64,000 nucleotides of DNA, from positions 1 through 64,000 of the forward strand of contig NZ_JADILO010000026.1 in NCBI RefSeq assembly GCF_015278125.1, read 5' to 3'. The notes under the pieces were generated by a model. It did no database searches and was not told the origin of the DNA. It saw nothing but the letters and a program-made list of their open reading frames with translations. Each line of letters starts with the position of its first letter. The first letter of the stretch is position 1. Below, in pieces: positions 49,711 to 58,662 of this stretch. Source of the stretch: Vibrio fluminensis. GTDB taxonomy: Bacteria > Pseudomonadota > Gammaproteobacteria > Enterobacterales > Vibrionaceae. The position numbers and the translations under genes are program-made.

Positions 49711-50958
49711 ATGAAACTGAACAAAACCCTACTGACTCTTTCTCTTTTAACTGCCTCTTCTGTGGTAAATGCCGGTGAAGTAGAAGTACTCCACTGGTGG
49801 ACTTCCGGTGGTGAGGCGAAAGCACTCAATGAACTAAAAGATATGCTTGAAGAGCAAGGTCACGATTGGAAAGATTTCGCTGTAGCAGGCGGGGGCGGTG
49901 AAAGCGCAATGACAGTTCTGAAAACGCGCGCGGTATCGGGCAATCCGCCATCGGCTGCACAAATTGTCGGTCATGATATTCAAGAATGGGGCGGATTGGG
50001 CTTTTTGACTAACTTGGATGATGTCGCCGAGCAAGGAGGTTGGGAAAAAGCAGTGCCGCCAATGGTGACTGATATCATGAAATACAACAATGGTTTTGTT
50101 GCCGTGCCAGTCAATGTCCACCGTGTAAACTGGTTATGGGCCAATCCAGTTGCCTTTGAAAAAGCTGGCGCCAAAGTACCAACCACTTTAGAAGAGTTCT
50201 TTGCCGCAGGCGATAAACTAAAAGCTGCTGGCATCATTCCACTTGCTCATGGTGGCCAACCTTGGCAAGACGCAACGGTGTTTGAAGCGGTGGCTCTCGA
50301 TGTTTTGGGCAGTAGCGATTATAAGAAGGCGTTTGTTGAGTTAGATATGGATGTACTTTCTGGTGACAAGATGGTGCAAGTGTTCACTCAGTTTAAAAAG
50401 ATGCGCGACTATATTGACGCAAACTCGCCAGGGCGTGACTGGAACGTCGCAACATCAATGGTGATCAATGGTGAAGCAGCAATGCAGATTATGGGTGACT
50501 GGGCGAAAGGCGAGTTTTCTGCCGCCGGCAAAGTGGCTGGTAAAGATTACGTCTGTGTCCCCGCGCCTGGTACGGCAGGGCAATTTACCCATAATGTTGA
50601 TAGTTTCGCATTCTTTGAGTTAAGCGATGAAAAGAGCCGTAAAGCGCAGAAAGCGTTGGCGAAAACCATTTTAGATCCTAAGTTCCAAGAGGTATTCAAC
50701 CTCAATAAAGGCTCGATTCCTGTCCGCCTCGATATGGATATGTCGAAGTTTGACTCCTGTGCTTTAGATTCAATGTCTGACTTTAAGTCGACCGCCAAAA
50801 CCGGTGACTTAGTTCCAAGTATGGCGCACGGTATGGCGACTACTAGCTACGCGCAAGGGGCGATCTTTGATGTAGTAACCAACTTCTTCAATGATGATAA
50901 CGCGGATCCGAAACAAGCGGCGAATCAGTTAGCAAAAGCGGTTAAAGCGGCGATCTAA
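49711..50958 (+). CDS. ABC sugar-binding protein (glucose/mannose type)
   Basis: A 415-residue periplasmic protein of family 1 carbohydrate binding proteins with signal peptide MKLNKTLLTLSLLTASSVVNA. EVLHWWTSGGEAKALN and MGDWAKGEFSA are like GtsA/glucose-binding proteins of Pseudomonas and Thermus. The cysteine-containing VCVPAPGTAGQFTHNVDSFAFF segment is typical of that group. Followed by two permeases and an ATPase. A hairpin after the gene may stabilise its mRNA. Glucose or mannose is inferred from similarity. Confidence 0.87.
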   Translation: MKLNKTLLTLSLLTASSVVNAGEVEVLHWWTSGGEAKALNELKDMLEEQGHDWKDFAVAGGGGESAMTVLKTRAVSGNPPSAAQIVGHDIQEWGGLGFLTNLDDVAEQGGWEKAVPPMVTDIMKYNNGFVAVPVNVHRVNWLWANPVAFEKAGAKVPTTLEEFFAAGDKLKAAGIIPLAHGGQPWQDATVFEAVALDVLGSSDYKKAFVELDMDVLSGDKMVQVFTQFKKMRDYIDANSPGRDWNVATSMVINGEAAMQIMGDWAKGEFSAAGKVAGKDYVCVPAPGTAGQFTHNVDSFAFFELSDEKSRKAQKALAKTILDPKFQEVFNLNKGSIPVRLDMDMSKFDSCALDSMSDFKSTAKTGDLVPSMAHGMATTSYAQGAIFDVVTNFFNDDNADPKQAANQLAKAVKAAI

Positions 50959-50975
50959 TTTCGCAAATTCCTCCT

Positions 50976-51005
50976 AATAGTTAGGCTTGAGAAAGTCTAA
51001 CTATT
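50976..51005 (+). promoter_or_regulatory. Intercistronic stem-loop after the sugar-binding protein gene
   Basis: AATAGTTAG and CTAACTATT pair around a 12-base loop in the 84-base gap before the permease genes. It probably favours expression of the binding protein. Confidence 0.65.
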
Positions 51006-51042
51006 CTCTCCTTGGCTTGCTTTATTTTCGCTAGGATTTTTT

Positions 51043-51966
51043 ATGGAACAGACAATCAACCACTCGGTGACTCACCCAGTGGCTAGGCCGAGTTTTGCCG
51101 ACCGTTTACAGCATTGGCTTCCAAAAATTGTACTCGCACCCACTATGCTGATTACGGTGGTGTGCATCTATGGGTACATCTTTTGGACGGCAATACTCTC
51201 TATGACCAATTCTCGGTTTTTACCCAGTTTTAATTTTGTAGGTTTTGCTCAGTATGAAAAGCTGATGGACAACGATCGCTGGCTCACATCGATTGCTAAT
51301 TTGGGTATATTTGGTGTGCTATTCATCGTTATTTCGATTGCGCTTGGCGTTATGTTAGCGATTTTACTGGACCAGAATATTCGTCAAGAAGGCGCGATTC
51401 GCACCATCTATCTCTATCCAATGGCGTTGTCATTTATCGTTACAGGCACCGCTTGGAAATGGATATTGAATCCAGGCTTAGGGTTAGAAAAGTTGTTCCA
51501 TGACTGGGGATTTGAGTCATTCAAATTTGACTGGCTAGTCGATTCAGAAATGTCCGTTTACACCTTAGTGATAGCCGCAGTATGGCAATCCTCGGGGTTT
51601 GTCATGGCGATGTTTTTGGCTGGGCTTCGTGGCATTGATGCGTCAATTATCAAAGCCGCACAAATTGATGGTGCCAGCTTACCGACGATTTATTGGCGTA
51701 TTATCTTGCCTTGCTTACGCCCGGTATTTTTAAGTGCGGTGATTATTACCTCCCATATTGCGATTAAGAGTTTTGACTTAGTGACGGTCATGACCGCTGG
51801 TGGACCTGGTTATTCATCGGACTTACCAGCACTGTTTATGTATGCGCATTCCTTTACCCGCGGTCAAATCGGTTTGGGGGCCGCCAGTGCCATGATGATG
51901 TTAGCCGGCATCTTGGCGATTTTGGTGCCATACCTTTATTCCGAGCTTAGGGAGAAAAAGTCATGA
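51043..51966 (+). CDS. Sugar ABC transporter permease 1
   Basis: A 307-residue inner-membrane permease (MalF/UgpA type) with six predicted transmembrane segments. The EAA loop (KAAQIDGASLPTIYWRIILPCL) lies at ~residue 205-226. It overlaps the second permease gene by four bases (ATGA). Confidence 0.92.
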   Translation: MEQTINHSVTHPVARPSFADRLQHWLPKIVLAPTMLITVVCIYGYIFWTAILSMTNSRFLPSFNFVGFAQYEKLMDNDRWLTSIANLGIFGVLFIVISIALGVMLAILLDQNIRQEGAIRTIYLYPMALSFIVTGTAWKWILNPGLGLEKLFHDWGFESFKFDWLVDSEMSVYTLVIAAVWQSSGFVMAMFLAGLRGIDASIIKAAQIDGASLPTIYWRIILPCLRPVFLSAVIITSHIAIKSFDLVTVMTAGGPGYSSDLPALFMYAHSFTRGQIGLGAASAMMMLAGILAILVPYLYSELREKKS

Positions 51967-52817
51967 ATAACGTTCAATTCTCGCGACTGTTCCTCTACTG
52001 CTTGTTGATTGCGTTTTGCTTAGTGTATTTGATGCCATTATTTGTCATGGTGATCACTTCACTTAAAACCTTACCAGATATTAAATCGGGCAACTTAATG
52101 AGTTTACCTACCGAGTGGGTTTTTGATGCTTGGTATAAAGCGTGGGGCGGGGCATGTACCGGCATTACTTGTGAAGGAGTAAAAGGTTACTTTTGGAACT
52201 CATTTCAAATGGTGGTTCCAGCGGTGATTGTTTCGACCTTAATTGGCGCATTTAATGGTTACGTTGTGACCAAATGGCAGTTTCGCGGCTCAAACCTATT
52301 CTTCAGTCTGCTGCTTTTTGGTTGCTTTATTCCTTTTCAAGTGATCTTGCTGCCAATGGCTGCTGTGCTGGGCAAGCTTGGCTTGGCCAATACCACTACC
52401 GGGCTTGCGATGGTGCATATCATTTATGGCGCTGCGTTTACGACTCTGTTTTTTAGAAACTTTTATGTCGGCATTCCAGATGAGTTGATCAAAGCGGCCA
52501 AGCTCGATGGCGCAGGCTTTTTTACCATTTTCTTTAAGATTTTGCTGCCACTCTCGACGCCGATCATCATGGTGACCGTGATCTGGCAGTTTACATCGAT
52601 TTGGAATGATTTTTTGTTCGGTGTGGTCTATTCCGGCTCGGATACTCAGCCAATCACGGTTGCATTAAACAACTTGGTCAACACCAGTACTGGCGTGAAA
52701 GAGTATAACGTTGATATGGCTGCAGCGATTATCGCCGGTCTGCCCACTTTAGTGGTGTACGTTTTAGCAGGAAAGTATTTTGTACGCGGATTAACAGCAG
52801 GTTCAGTGAAGGGATAA
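51963..52817 (+). CDS. Sugar ABC transporter permease 2
   Basis: A 284-residue MalG/UgpE-type permease with six transmembrane segments and an EAA loop (LIKAAKLDGAGFFTIFFKILLPL, residues ~173-195). It is paired with the preceding permease and followed three bases later by the ATPase gene. Confidence 0.92.
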   Translation: MNNVQFSRLFLYCLLIAFCLVYLMPLFVMVITSLKTLPDIKSGNLMSLPTEWVFDAWYKAWGGACTGITCEGVKGYFWNSFQMVVPAVIVSTLIGAFNGYVVTKWQFRGSNLFFSLLLFGCFIPFQVILLPMAAVLGKLGLANTTTGLAMVHIIYGAAFTTLFFRNFYVGIPDELIKAAKLDGAGFFTIFFKILLPLSTPIIMVTVIWQFTSIWNDFLFGVVYSGSDTQPITVALNNLVNTSTGVKEYNVDMAAAIIAGLPTLVVYVLAGKYFVRGLTAGSVKG

Positions 52818-52820
52818 CAC

Positions 52821-53945
52821 ATGGCAACTTTAGATTTAAAACAGATACGTAAAACTTATCCGAAAGCCGCTCAAGAGACCTTGAAAGGTATCGATATTAG
52901 TATTGAGTCCGGTGAGTTTTTGATTTTAGTTGGTCCATCTGGATGTGGTAAATCGACCCTAATGAACACCATTGCGGGGCTGGAGGATATCAGCTCAGGG
53001 CATATTGTGATTGATGGGCGCGAAGTGTCTCAAGTGGAGCCGAAAGATCGTGATATCGCGATGGTGTTTCAGTCGTATGCGCTTTATCCCAACATGACGG
53101 TCTATGGCAATATCGCTTTTGGTTTGAAGATCCGCAAGATGGCAGACAAAGAGATCAATGCTGAAGTACAGCGGGTTGCCAAGATGCTGCAGATTGATCA
53201 TTTACTTGATCGCAAGCCTTCACAACTGTCTGGTGGACAGCGACAGCGCGTCGCCATGGGGCGCGCACTTGCCCGTAGGCCCAAACTCTATTTGTTCGAT
53301 GAGCCATTGTCTAACCTTGACGCAAAACTTAGGGTAGAAATGCGTCATCAAATAAAGCGTCTGCATCAGCAACTGAATACCACGATAGTGTACGTGACAC
53401 ATGATCAAATTGAAGCGATGACCCTTGCAGACCGTATTGCGGTGATGAAAGATGGGGAAGTGCAGCAATTAGGTACACCTAATGAAATCTACGCAACCCC
53501 TAATAATATGTTTGTTGCCAGTTTTATGGGCTCTCCATCGATGAACTTTATCCGAGAGGTTGTGTGTTTAAGTGCGGAGAAACAACCATTTATTGAGGTG
53601 CACGACCATGCAGGTGCTAAGCAGCGATTGATGTTACCCAGCTGGCTAGCTGAACATGCTAATCGGGAGATCGTGATTGGCTTGCGACCTGAGCATATCA
53701 CTTGTGAGCTCAATCATTTAGATAATGAATCTGCGATAGAGCCAAGTATTTCGCTATCGCTTGATGTGTTGGAGCCTACGGGCCCTGATACCATTGCGAT
53801 GTTTAGCCTCAACGGAGAAGAAGTGGCCTGTCGCTTAGCTCCGGATTTTGTCGCTCAAACAGGGCAGGTGGTACCACTAAAATTTGATATGACGAAAGCG
53901 GTGTTTTTTGATGCGAGTAGTGAGCTTAGGTTGAGCGCCGGTTAA
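52821..53945 (+). CDS. Sugar ABC transporter ATP-binding protein (MalK/UgpC family)
   Basis: A 374-residue ATPase with Walker A GPSGCGKST, signature LSGGQRQRVAMGRAL, Walker B LYLFDEPLSNLD and switch histidine TVYVTHDQ (seen as IVYVTHDQIEAM). The C-terminal ~130 residues are a TOBE-type regulatory domain. It energises the permease pair encoded just upstream. Confidence 0.94.
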   Translation: MATLDLKQIRKTYPKAAQETLKGIDISIESGEFLILVGPSGCGKSTLMNTIAGLEDISSGHIVIDGREVSQVEPKDRDIAMVFQSYALYPNMTVYGNIAFGLKIRKMADKEINAEVQRVAKMLQIDHLLDRKPSQLSGGQRQRVAMGRALARRPKLYLFDEPLSNLDAKLRVEMRHQIKRLHQQLNTTIVYVTHDQIEAMTLADRIAVMKDGEVQQLGTPNEIYATPNNMFVASFMGSPSMNFIREVVCLSAEKQPFIEVHDHAGAKQRLMLPSWLAEHANREIVIGLRPEHITCELNHLDNESAIEPSISLSLDVLEPTGPDTIAMFSLNGEEVACRLAPDFVAQTGQVVPLKFDMTKAVFFDASSELRLSAG

Positions 53946-54122
53946 TTGCTGACTCCAAGTAAGATTGATGCTGTAAGGCTTCATTCTAAAAAATATTCTT
54001 GAGTTTGATATCTTTCGCAACGTGGTGGGACTTTCACCCATTTGTTATTTTTAATGGGTGAAAATCTACCCATTTATTTTGCATCCCTAAGAACGATCGC
54101 TAGCAATCGTACAAATACAATA

Positions 54123-54164
54123 AGTTAACTATTTGTTAAATAATGATTTAACATTTAGTTAACT
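54123..54164. promoter_or_regulatory. Imperfect 19-bp inverted repeat upstream of dctP
   Basis: Arms AGTTAACTATTTGTTAAAT (54123-54141) and ATTTAACATTTAGTTAACT (54146-54164), three mismatches, spacer AATG. It ends 4 bases before a candidate sigma-54 promoter, a spacing closer than usual for an enhancer-type activator site. Confidence 0.65.
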
Positions 54165-54168
54165 AAGT

Positions 54169-54184
54169 TGGCTTAGTTATTGCC
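54169..54184 (+). promoter_or_regulatory. Candidate sigma-54 promoter of the dctPQM operon
   Basis: TGGCTTAGTTATTGCC matches the -24/-12 pattern with GG-N10-GC spacing, 58 bases before the dctP ATG. C4-dicarboxylate uptake is sigma-54/DctBD controlled in several proteobacteria. A nearby hairpin TTCACCCATT...AATGGGTGAA (54035-54065) may act as terminator of the ABC operon. Confidence 0.6.
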
Positions 54185-54241
54185 CTTAGTTAAGCATCAA
54201 CACCCAGTGATGGGGTTGTCCACTTAACAAGGAGAATAATA

Positions 54242-55237
54242 ATGTTTAAGCCTTTGACCCTACTATCCGTATCTGTACTGGCAGCGACAAGTTTTAATGC
54301 GATGGCCGCTTGTGACCCTGGCGAGACAGTGATTAAGTTCAGCCATGTAACCAATACAGATAAGCACCCTAAAGGCATAGCCGCTTCACTACTGGAACAG
54401 CGTGTAAACGATGAGATGAATGGCAAACTGTGTATGCAGGTTTTTCCAAACTCAACGCTATACGATGATAACAAAGTACTCGAAGCGCTACTAAACGGTG
54501 ATGTGCAACTTGCTGCCCCTTCTCTCTCTAAGTTTGAAAAGTTCACGAAAAAGTACCGTATCTTTGACCTTCCATTCCTGTTTGAAGATGTGGATGCGGT
54601 TGACCGTTTCCAAAACTCGGAATCAGGTGAGAAGCTGAAAAATGCGATGAACCGTCGCGGTCTGCAAGGCCTTGCGTTTTGGCATAACGGCATGAAGCAG
54701 ATGTCGGCGAATAAGCCACTACTGACTCCTCAAGATGCGGAAGGATTGAAGTTCCGTGTACAAGCATCCGATGTATTGGTCGCACAGTTTGAACAGCTAG
54801 GCGCAAACCCACAGAAGATGTCATTTAAAGAAGTGTACGGCGGTCTGCAAACTAAAGTTATCGACGGTCAAGAGAACACTTGGTCAAACATCTACGGTAA
54901 GAAGTTTTTCGAAGTTCAAGACGGTATTACTGAAACCAACCACGGTATTCTTGATTACCTAGTCGTGACTTCTACGGATTTCTGGAAAGGTCTACCAGCG
55001 GATCAGCGTGAACAGCTAAACACGATTATTCAAGAAGTGACAGCAACACGTAATGCTGAGTCTACCAAGGTAAATAACCAGAACAAAGCCAACATCATTG
55101 AAGCGGGTGGTGTAGTGCGTACGCTTACTCCAGAACAGCGCCAACAGTGGGTAACAGCTTTACAACCTGTTTGGAATAAGTTCGAGAAAGATATCGGCAC
55201 TGATCTAATCCAAGCCGCTCTAGATTCTAATAATTAA
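54242..55237 (+). CDS. dctP: C4-dicarboxylate TRAP substrate-binding protein
   Basis: A 331-residue periplasmic protein with signal peptide MFKPLTLLSVSVLAATSFNAMA. Family signature residues are seen in ETVIKFSHVTNTDKHPKG and the carboxylate-binding arginine region AEGLKFRVQASD (~residue 168-179). GLQTKVIDGQENTWSNIYG is typical of the succinate/fumarate/malate DctP group. It precedes dctQ and dctM. The substrate class is by similarity. Confidence 0.9.
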   Translation: MFKPLTLLSVSVLAATSFNAMAACDPGETVIKFSHVTNTDKHPKGIAASLLEQRVNDEMNGKLCMQVFPNSTLYDDNKVLEALLNGDVQLAAPSLSKFEKFTKKYRIFDLPFLFEDVDAVDRFQNSESGEKLKNAMNRRGLQGLAFWHNGMKQMSANKPLLTPQDAEGLKFRVQASDVLVAQFEQLGANPQKMSFKEVYGGLQTKVIDGQENTWSNIYGKKFFEVQDGITETNHGILDYLVVTSTDFWKGLPADQREQLNTIIQEVTATRNAESTKVNNQNKANIIEAGGVVRTLTPEQRQQWVTALQPVWNKFEKDIGTDLIQAALDSNN

Positions 55238-55264
55238 TCTTCAAATATAATTTTAGGTCCTTTT

Positions 55265-55296
55265 TATACCCGAGTGATTTTAGCTGCTTGGGTATA
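55265..55296 (+). repeat. Hairpin with TATACCC(G/A)AG ends between dctP and dctQ
   Basis: TATACCCGAG...CTTGGGTATA pair around a 12-base loop. The ends match the terminal repeats of the MITE-like element at 20267-20415. It may attenuate dctQM relative to dctP. Confidence 0.6.
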
Positions 55297-55398
55297 TTCC
55301 AATCGCCTCTTTGCCCCCTTTGAGGTGATGTGAGTTTTCGGGATAAGGGCCTGTTTTTCTTTTTCTCTTTTAGGGAAACAATTTAGAAGCGAATAACT

Positions 55399-56067
55399 AT
55401 GGAACAGTCATTTTTTACCAAAGTCGGACGGGTAACTGACGCCATTGAAGAGTCTCTTATCGCCTTTTTTCTTGGCGCAATGACTCTATTGACGTTTGCC
55501 AACGTCATCTCTCGTTATGTGTTTAACGACAACATACTTTGGGCATTAGAGCTCACGGTATTTATGTTTGCTTGGATGGTGCTTGTTGGTGCCTCTTATG
55601 GCGTTAAAAAGCATTTTCACATTGGTGTTGATGTGATCATTAATATGGCGCCGGATAATCTGCGTAAAGTTTACGCTTTGCTGGCAGCGGCGTGCTGTTT
55701 GGCGTTTTCTATCTTGCTACTCATTGGTTCATGGAACTACTGGTTCCCATTTGTTACCGACCGCGCTTGGTACGAAACCGATGACATTCCAATGCCAGAG
55801 ATGCTGCAATTTCTAGCCGATTGGCTTAATGAAGGCGAGCGTTATGAAAAAATGCCGCGCTTTATTCCTTATATGGCTCTGCCAATTGGCATGGCACTGC
55901 TGACTTTCCGTTTTGCTCAAGTGACTTGGTACATTGCAACCAACAAACAAGATCGTTTGATTGCCGGTCATGAAGCTGAGGAAGATTTGGAAGCGCTGAA
56001 AGCGGAGCTTGCAGATGCAGGCGATGCAATGGATACAAAAAATAATAAAAGCGACAAGGAGAGCTAG
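55399..56067 (+). CDS. dctQ: C4-dicarboxylate TRAP small permease
   Basis: A 222-residue membrane protein with four transmembrane segments and the conserved NDNILWALELTVFMFAWMVLVGAS region. The C-terminal tail (~185-222) is charged and cytoplasmic. Four bases separate it from dctM. Its insertion between segments 3 and 4 (WLNEGERYEKMPRF) is typical of the long DctQ type. Confidence 0.9.
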   Translation: MEQSFFTKVGRVTDAIEESLIAFFLGAMTLLTFANVISRYVFNDNILWALELTVFMFAWMVLVGASYGVKKHFHIGVDVIINMAPDNLRKVYALLAAACCLAFSILLLIGSWNYWFPFVTDRAWYETDDIPMPEMLQFLADWLNEGERYEKMPRFIPYMALPIGMALLTFRFAQVTWYIATNKQDRLIAGHEAEEDLEALKAELADAGDAMDTKNNKSDKES

Positions 56068-56070
56068 ATA

Positions 56071-57432
56071 ATGGATATTTTGTTGCTATTCGTTATGGTG
56101 ATTGGCTTCATGCTGATAGGTGTGCCAATCGCTGTCTCGCTGGGCTTGTCCAGTATGCTATTTTTGATGATGCATTCAGATGCGTCATTGGCATCGGTCG
56201 CGCAAACACTCTTTAATGCCTTTGCTGGGCACTACACTCTACTTGCGATCCCGTTCTTTATTTTAGCTTCAAGCTTTATGTCGACCGGTGGTGTAGCAAA
56301 ACGAATCATTCGTTTTGCAATCGCTATGGTGGGTTGGTTCCGCGGTGGACTTGCAATGGCTTCTGTTGTGGCGTGTATGATGTTTGCCGCGCTTTCAGGT
56401 TCATCACCAGCCACCGTGGTTGCGATTGGTAGTATCGTTATCGCAGGTATGGTTCGCAATGGTTACTCGAAAGAGTTTGCATCCGGGGTTATTTGTAACG
56501 CCGGTACGTTGGGGATTTTGATCCCGCCATCAATCGTAATGGTGGTGTACGCCGCTGCAACCGACGTATCGGTTGGTCGCATGTTCCTAGGTGGCGTGAT
56601 TCCAGGCTTACTTGCTGGTGTGATGTTAATGATTGCCATCTACATCGCAGCACGTGTGAAGAACCTACCTAAGCAGCCTTTTGTCGGTTGGGGCGAAATG
56701 TTTGCCTCCGCAAAAGATGCGAGTTGGGGTTTGCTGCTGGTGGTCATCATCCTTGGTGGTATTTACGGTGGCGTATTTACGCCGACTGAGGCGGCAGCCG
56801 TTGCGGCAGTTTACTCGTTCTTTATTGCTAACTTTGTCTATAAAGACATGGGGCCGTTTGCGGATAAGCAAAATACCAAACCTGCGATTGTGAAAATCTT
56901 CCAAGCCTTTGTACACAAAGATACTAAACATACTTTGTATGAAGCGGGTAAGCTGACGATTATGCTGCTGTTTATCATTGCTAATGCTCTGATTCTAAAG
57001 CATGTGCTTACCGAGGAGCGCATTCCGCAAATGATTACTGAATCGATGCTATCTGCGGGTTTAGGGCCAATTACCTTCCTGATTGTGGTTAACGTATTGC
57101 TGCTAATCGGTGGTCAGTTTATGGAGCCATCAGGGCTGCTGATCATTGTCGCACCACTGGTTTTCCCTATTGCAATCGCACTTGGTATCGACCCAATTCA
57201 CTTAGGTATCATGATGGTGGTGAATATGGAGATAGGGATGATAACGCCGCCGGTTGGTCTCAACTTGTTTGTGACTGCTGGGGTCGCGAAGATGTCGATG
57301 ATGCAGGTAGTAAAAGCGGCGCTGCCGTGGGTTGGTGTGATGTTCCTCTTCCTCATCATAGTTACTTACGTGCCTTGGGTATCCACTTGGTTACCAACGA
57401 CCTTGATGGGGCCAGAAATCATAACCAAGTAA
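56071..57432 (+). CDS. dctM: C4-dicarboxylate TRAP large permease
   Basis: A 453-residue sodium-coupled transport subunit with GTLGILIPPSIVMVVY, FTPTEAAAVAAVYSFF and NMEIGMITPPVGLNLFV motifs and a dozen transmembrane segments. It ends the operon before a strong terminator. The length agrees with the SiaQM/DctM family. Confidence 0.94.
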   Translation: MDILLLFVMVIGFMLIGVPIAVSLGLSSMLFLMMHSDASLASVAQTLFNAFAGHYTLLAIPFFILASSFMSTGGVAKRIIRFAIAMVGWFRGGLAMASVVACMMFAALSGSSPATVVAIGSIVIAGMVRNGYSKEFASGVICNAGTLGILIPPSIVMVVYAAATDVSVGRMFLGGVIPGLLAGVMLMIAIYIAARVKNLPKQPFVGWGEMFASAKDASWGLLLVVIILGGIYGGVFTPTEAAAVAAVYSFFIANFVYKDMGPFADKQNTKPAIVKIFQAFVHKDTKHTLYEAGKLTIMLLFIIANALILKHVLTEERIPQMITESMLSAGLGPITFLIVVNVLLLIGGQFMEPSGLLIIVAPLVFPIAIALGIDPIHLGIMMVVNMEIGMITPPVGLNLFVTAGVAKMSMMQVVKAALPWVGVMFLFLIIVTYVPWVSTWLPTTLMGPEIITK

Positions 57433-57451
57433 TTGGTAGTAAGTAATCCGG

Positions 57452-57490
57452 GATAGATGAGTGAGCTAGATCTCCTCATCTATCTTTTTT
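57452..57490 (+). terminator. Terminator of dctPQM
   Basis: GATAGATGAG...CTCATCTATC followed by TTTTTT. The stop codon of the small gene on the minus strand (57466) falls inside the hairpin. Confidence 0.87.
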
Positions 57491-57651
57491 ACTTGAGAGT
57501 TACGAGGATCTTGTCCGATTCGCCTTTCATAAAATCGCCATTTCACATGGCGATTTTTTCTTCGATCTTTTCCCGAGCGATAATCGGTTTGGTAGACACC
57601 ATCTATCAGTGTGGTGTCAGTAATCGCTTTTATTTTGGTTTTCTCGCCCAT
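57466..57651 (-). CDS. Small basic hypothetical protein, 61 aa
   Basis: Start ATG 57651 is preceded on the minus strand by AGGGAGTG at good spacing. The protein is highly basic in the middle (YRSGKDRRKNRHVKWRFYERRIGQDPRN). I recall similar short RRxxR-rich proteins in other vibrios but cannot name a family. A 105-codon frame on the opposite strand over the same bases has no ribosome site and is rejected. Confidence 0.65.
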   Translation of the reverse strand: MGEKTKIKAITDTTLIDGVYQTDYRSGKDRRKNRHVKWRFYERRIGQDPRNSQVKKIDEEI

Positions 57652-57777
57652 AACTTTTCACTCCCTGAAAGTTATCTATTACTTAATAGTATGGGAAAGA
57701 TGCGAAAATTCGCCAATATACTCAGAGTGTTAATCTTACGAAAACTCAAACACGAGAAAATTTGTGGCGGTTAAGTA

Positions 57778-57811
57778 AAAAGGTTTGCTGATAAAAAAAC
57801 AGCAAACCTTT
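57778..57811 (-). terminator. Terminator of hutBCD
   Basis: AAAGGTTTGCTG/CAGCAAACCTTT stem with an A-rich loop; reading minus, a TTTTT tail follows. It lies 16 bases past the hutD stop. Confidence 0.85.
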
Positions 57812-57826
57812 CCGCTAGTTGAGCAC

Positions 57827-58660
57827 TTAACAGGGGATCACAAGAGGGTGTCCAAGCTCTGGGTGGGGGATAATGGATACCTTGTGCTGATAAACATCTT
57901 CGATAATATCAGGTTGCAATGCGATGGTCGGTATCGCATCGACGGCGATCGAACCTTGATTGAGAATGACCATTCGATCCGCGTATTGCGCTGCTAGATT
58001 GAGATCGTGTAACACGGCTACGACGGTTGCGCCTTTGTCTGCTAGTGATTTGGCAAGTGAGAGCGTTGTATGTTGATGGTGTAGGTCTAACGCTGATGTC
58101 GGTTCATCCAATAAAATAATCGTATTATCTTGGCTTTGTTCTAATTGAGTGAGAACTCGAGCCAGATGTACTCGTTGTTTCTCGCCGCCAGATAGCGTGG
58201 GGTAGTTGCGGTTTGCCAAATGATCCACGTCAGTTTGACGCATGTTGTTGATGATCAGATGCTTAATATCGTCATTAGTTGCGGTCAAGCCTATGGCGCC
58301 AAGTTCCACCACTTCCTGTGCAGTAAAATTAAACGACAAACTGCTGCTTTGTGGCAATACACCTAGATGGCGCGCAAGATCTTGATTTGCCCAATAATCA
58401 CGGTGTTGGCCATAGATTTTAACCGAACCGCCGTGTGTCACTTCATTCGTGATTGCTTTTAGCAGGGTACTTTTACCGGTACCATTTGGTCCCAGTAATG
58501 CGGTAAATTCACCGCGGTGAAGTGATAGATTTACGTTGCTGAGAATCTTACGTTTGGCAAGGCTTACCGATATTTGCTCTAGCTCGATTGTGGTTGTACC
58601 GGTGTACTTTGAAATCATCTCACCGTTGGTTGATTTATAAGCTGAAATGGCAGAGAGCAT
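57827..58660 (-). CDS. hutD: Heme ABC transporter ATP-binding protein
   Basis: A ~277-residue ATPase with Walker A GPNGTGKST, signature LSGGEKQRVHLARVL and Walker B IILLDEPTSALD. It belongs to the HmuV/BtuD-like iron-chelate group. ATG 58660 follows GGGAGA at good spacing; a GTG one codon earlier overlaps the permease stop. It energises heme import through HutC. Confidence 0.9.
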   Translation of the reverse strand: MLSAISAYKSTNGEMISKYTGTTTIELEQISVSLAKRKILSNVNLSLHRGEFTALLGPNGTGKSTLLKAITNEVTHGGSVKIYGQHRDYWANQDLARHLGVLPQSSSLSFNFTAQEVVELGAIGLTATNDDIKHLIINNMRQTDVDHLANRNYPTLSGGEKQRVHLARVLTQLEQSQDNTIILLDEPTSALDLHHQHTTLSLAKSLADKGATVVAVLHDLNLAAQYADRMVILNQGSIAVDAIPTIALQPDIIEDVYQHKVSIIPHPELGHPLVIPC

Positions 58661-58662
58661 CA

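Noticed and set aside
57457..57774. 105-codon plus-strand frame after dctM
   Set aside because: It runs through the dctM terminator and is antisense to the better supported 61-aa gene.
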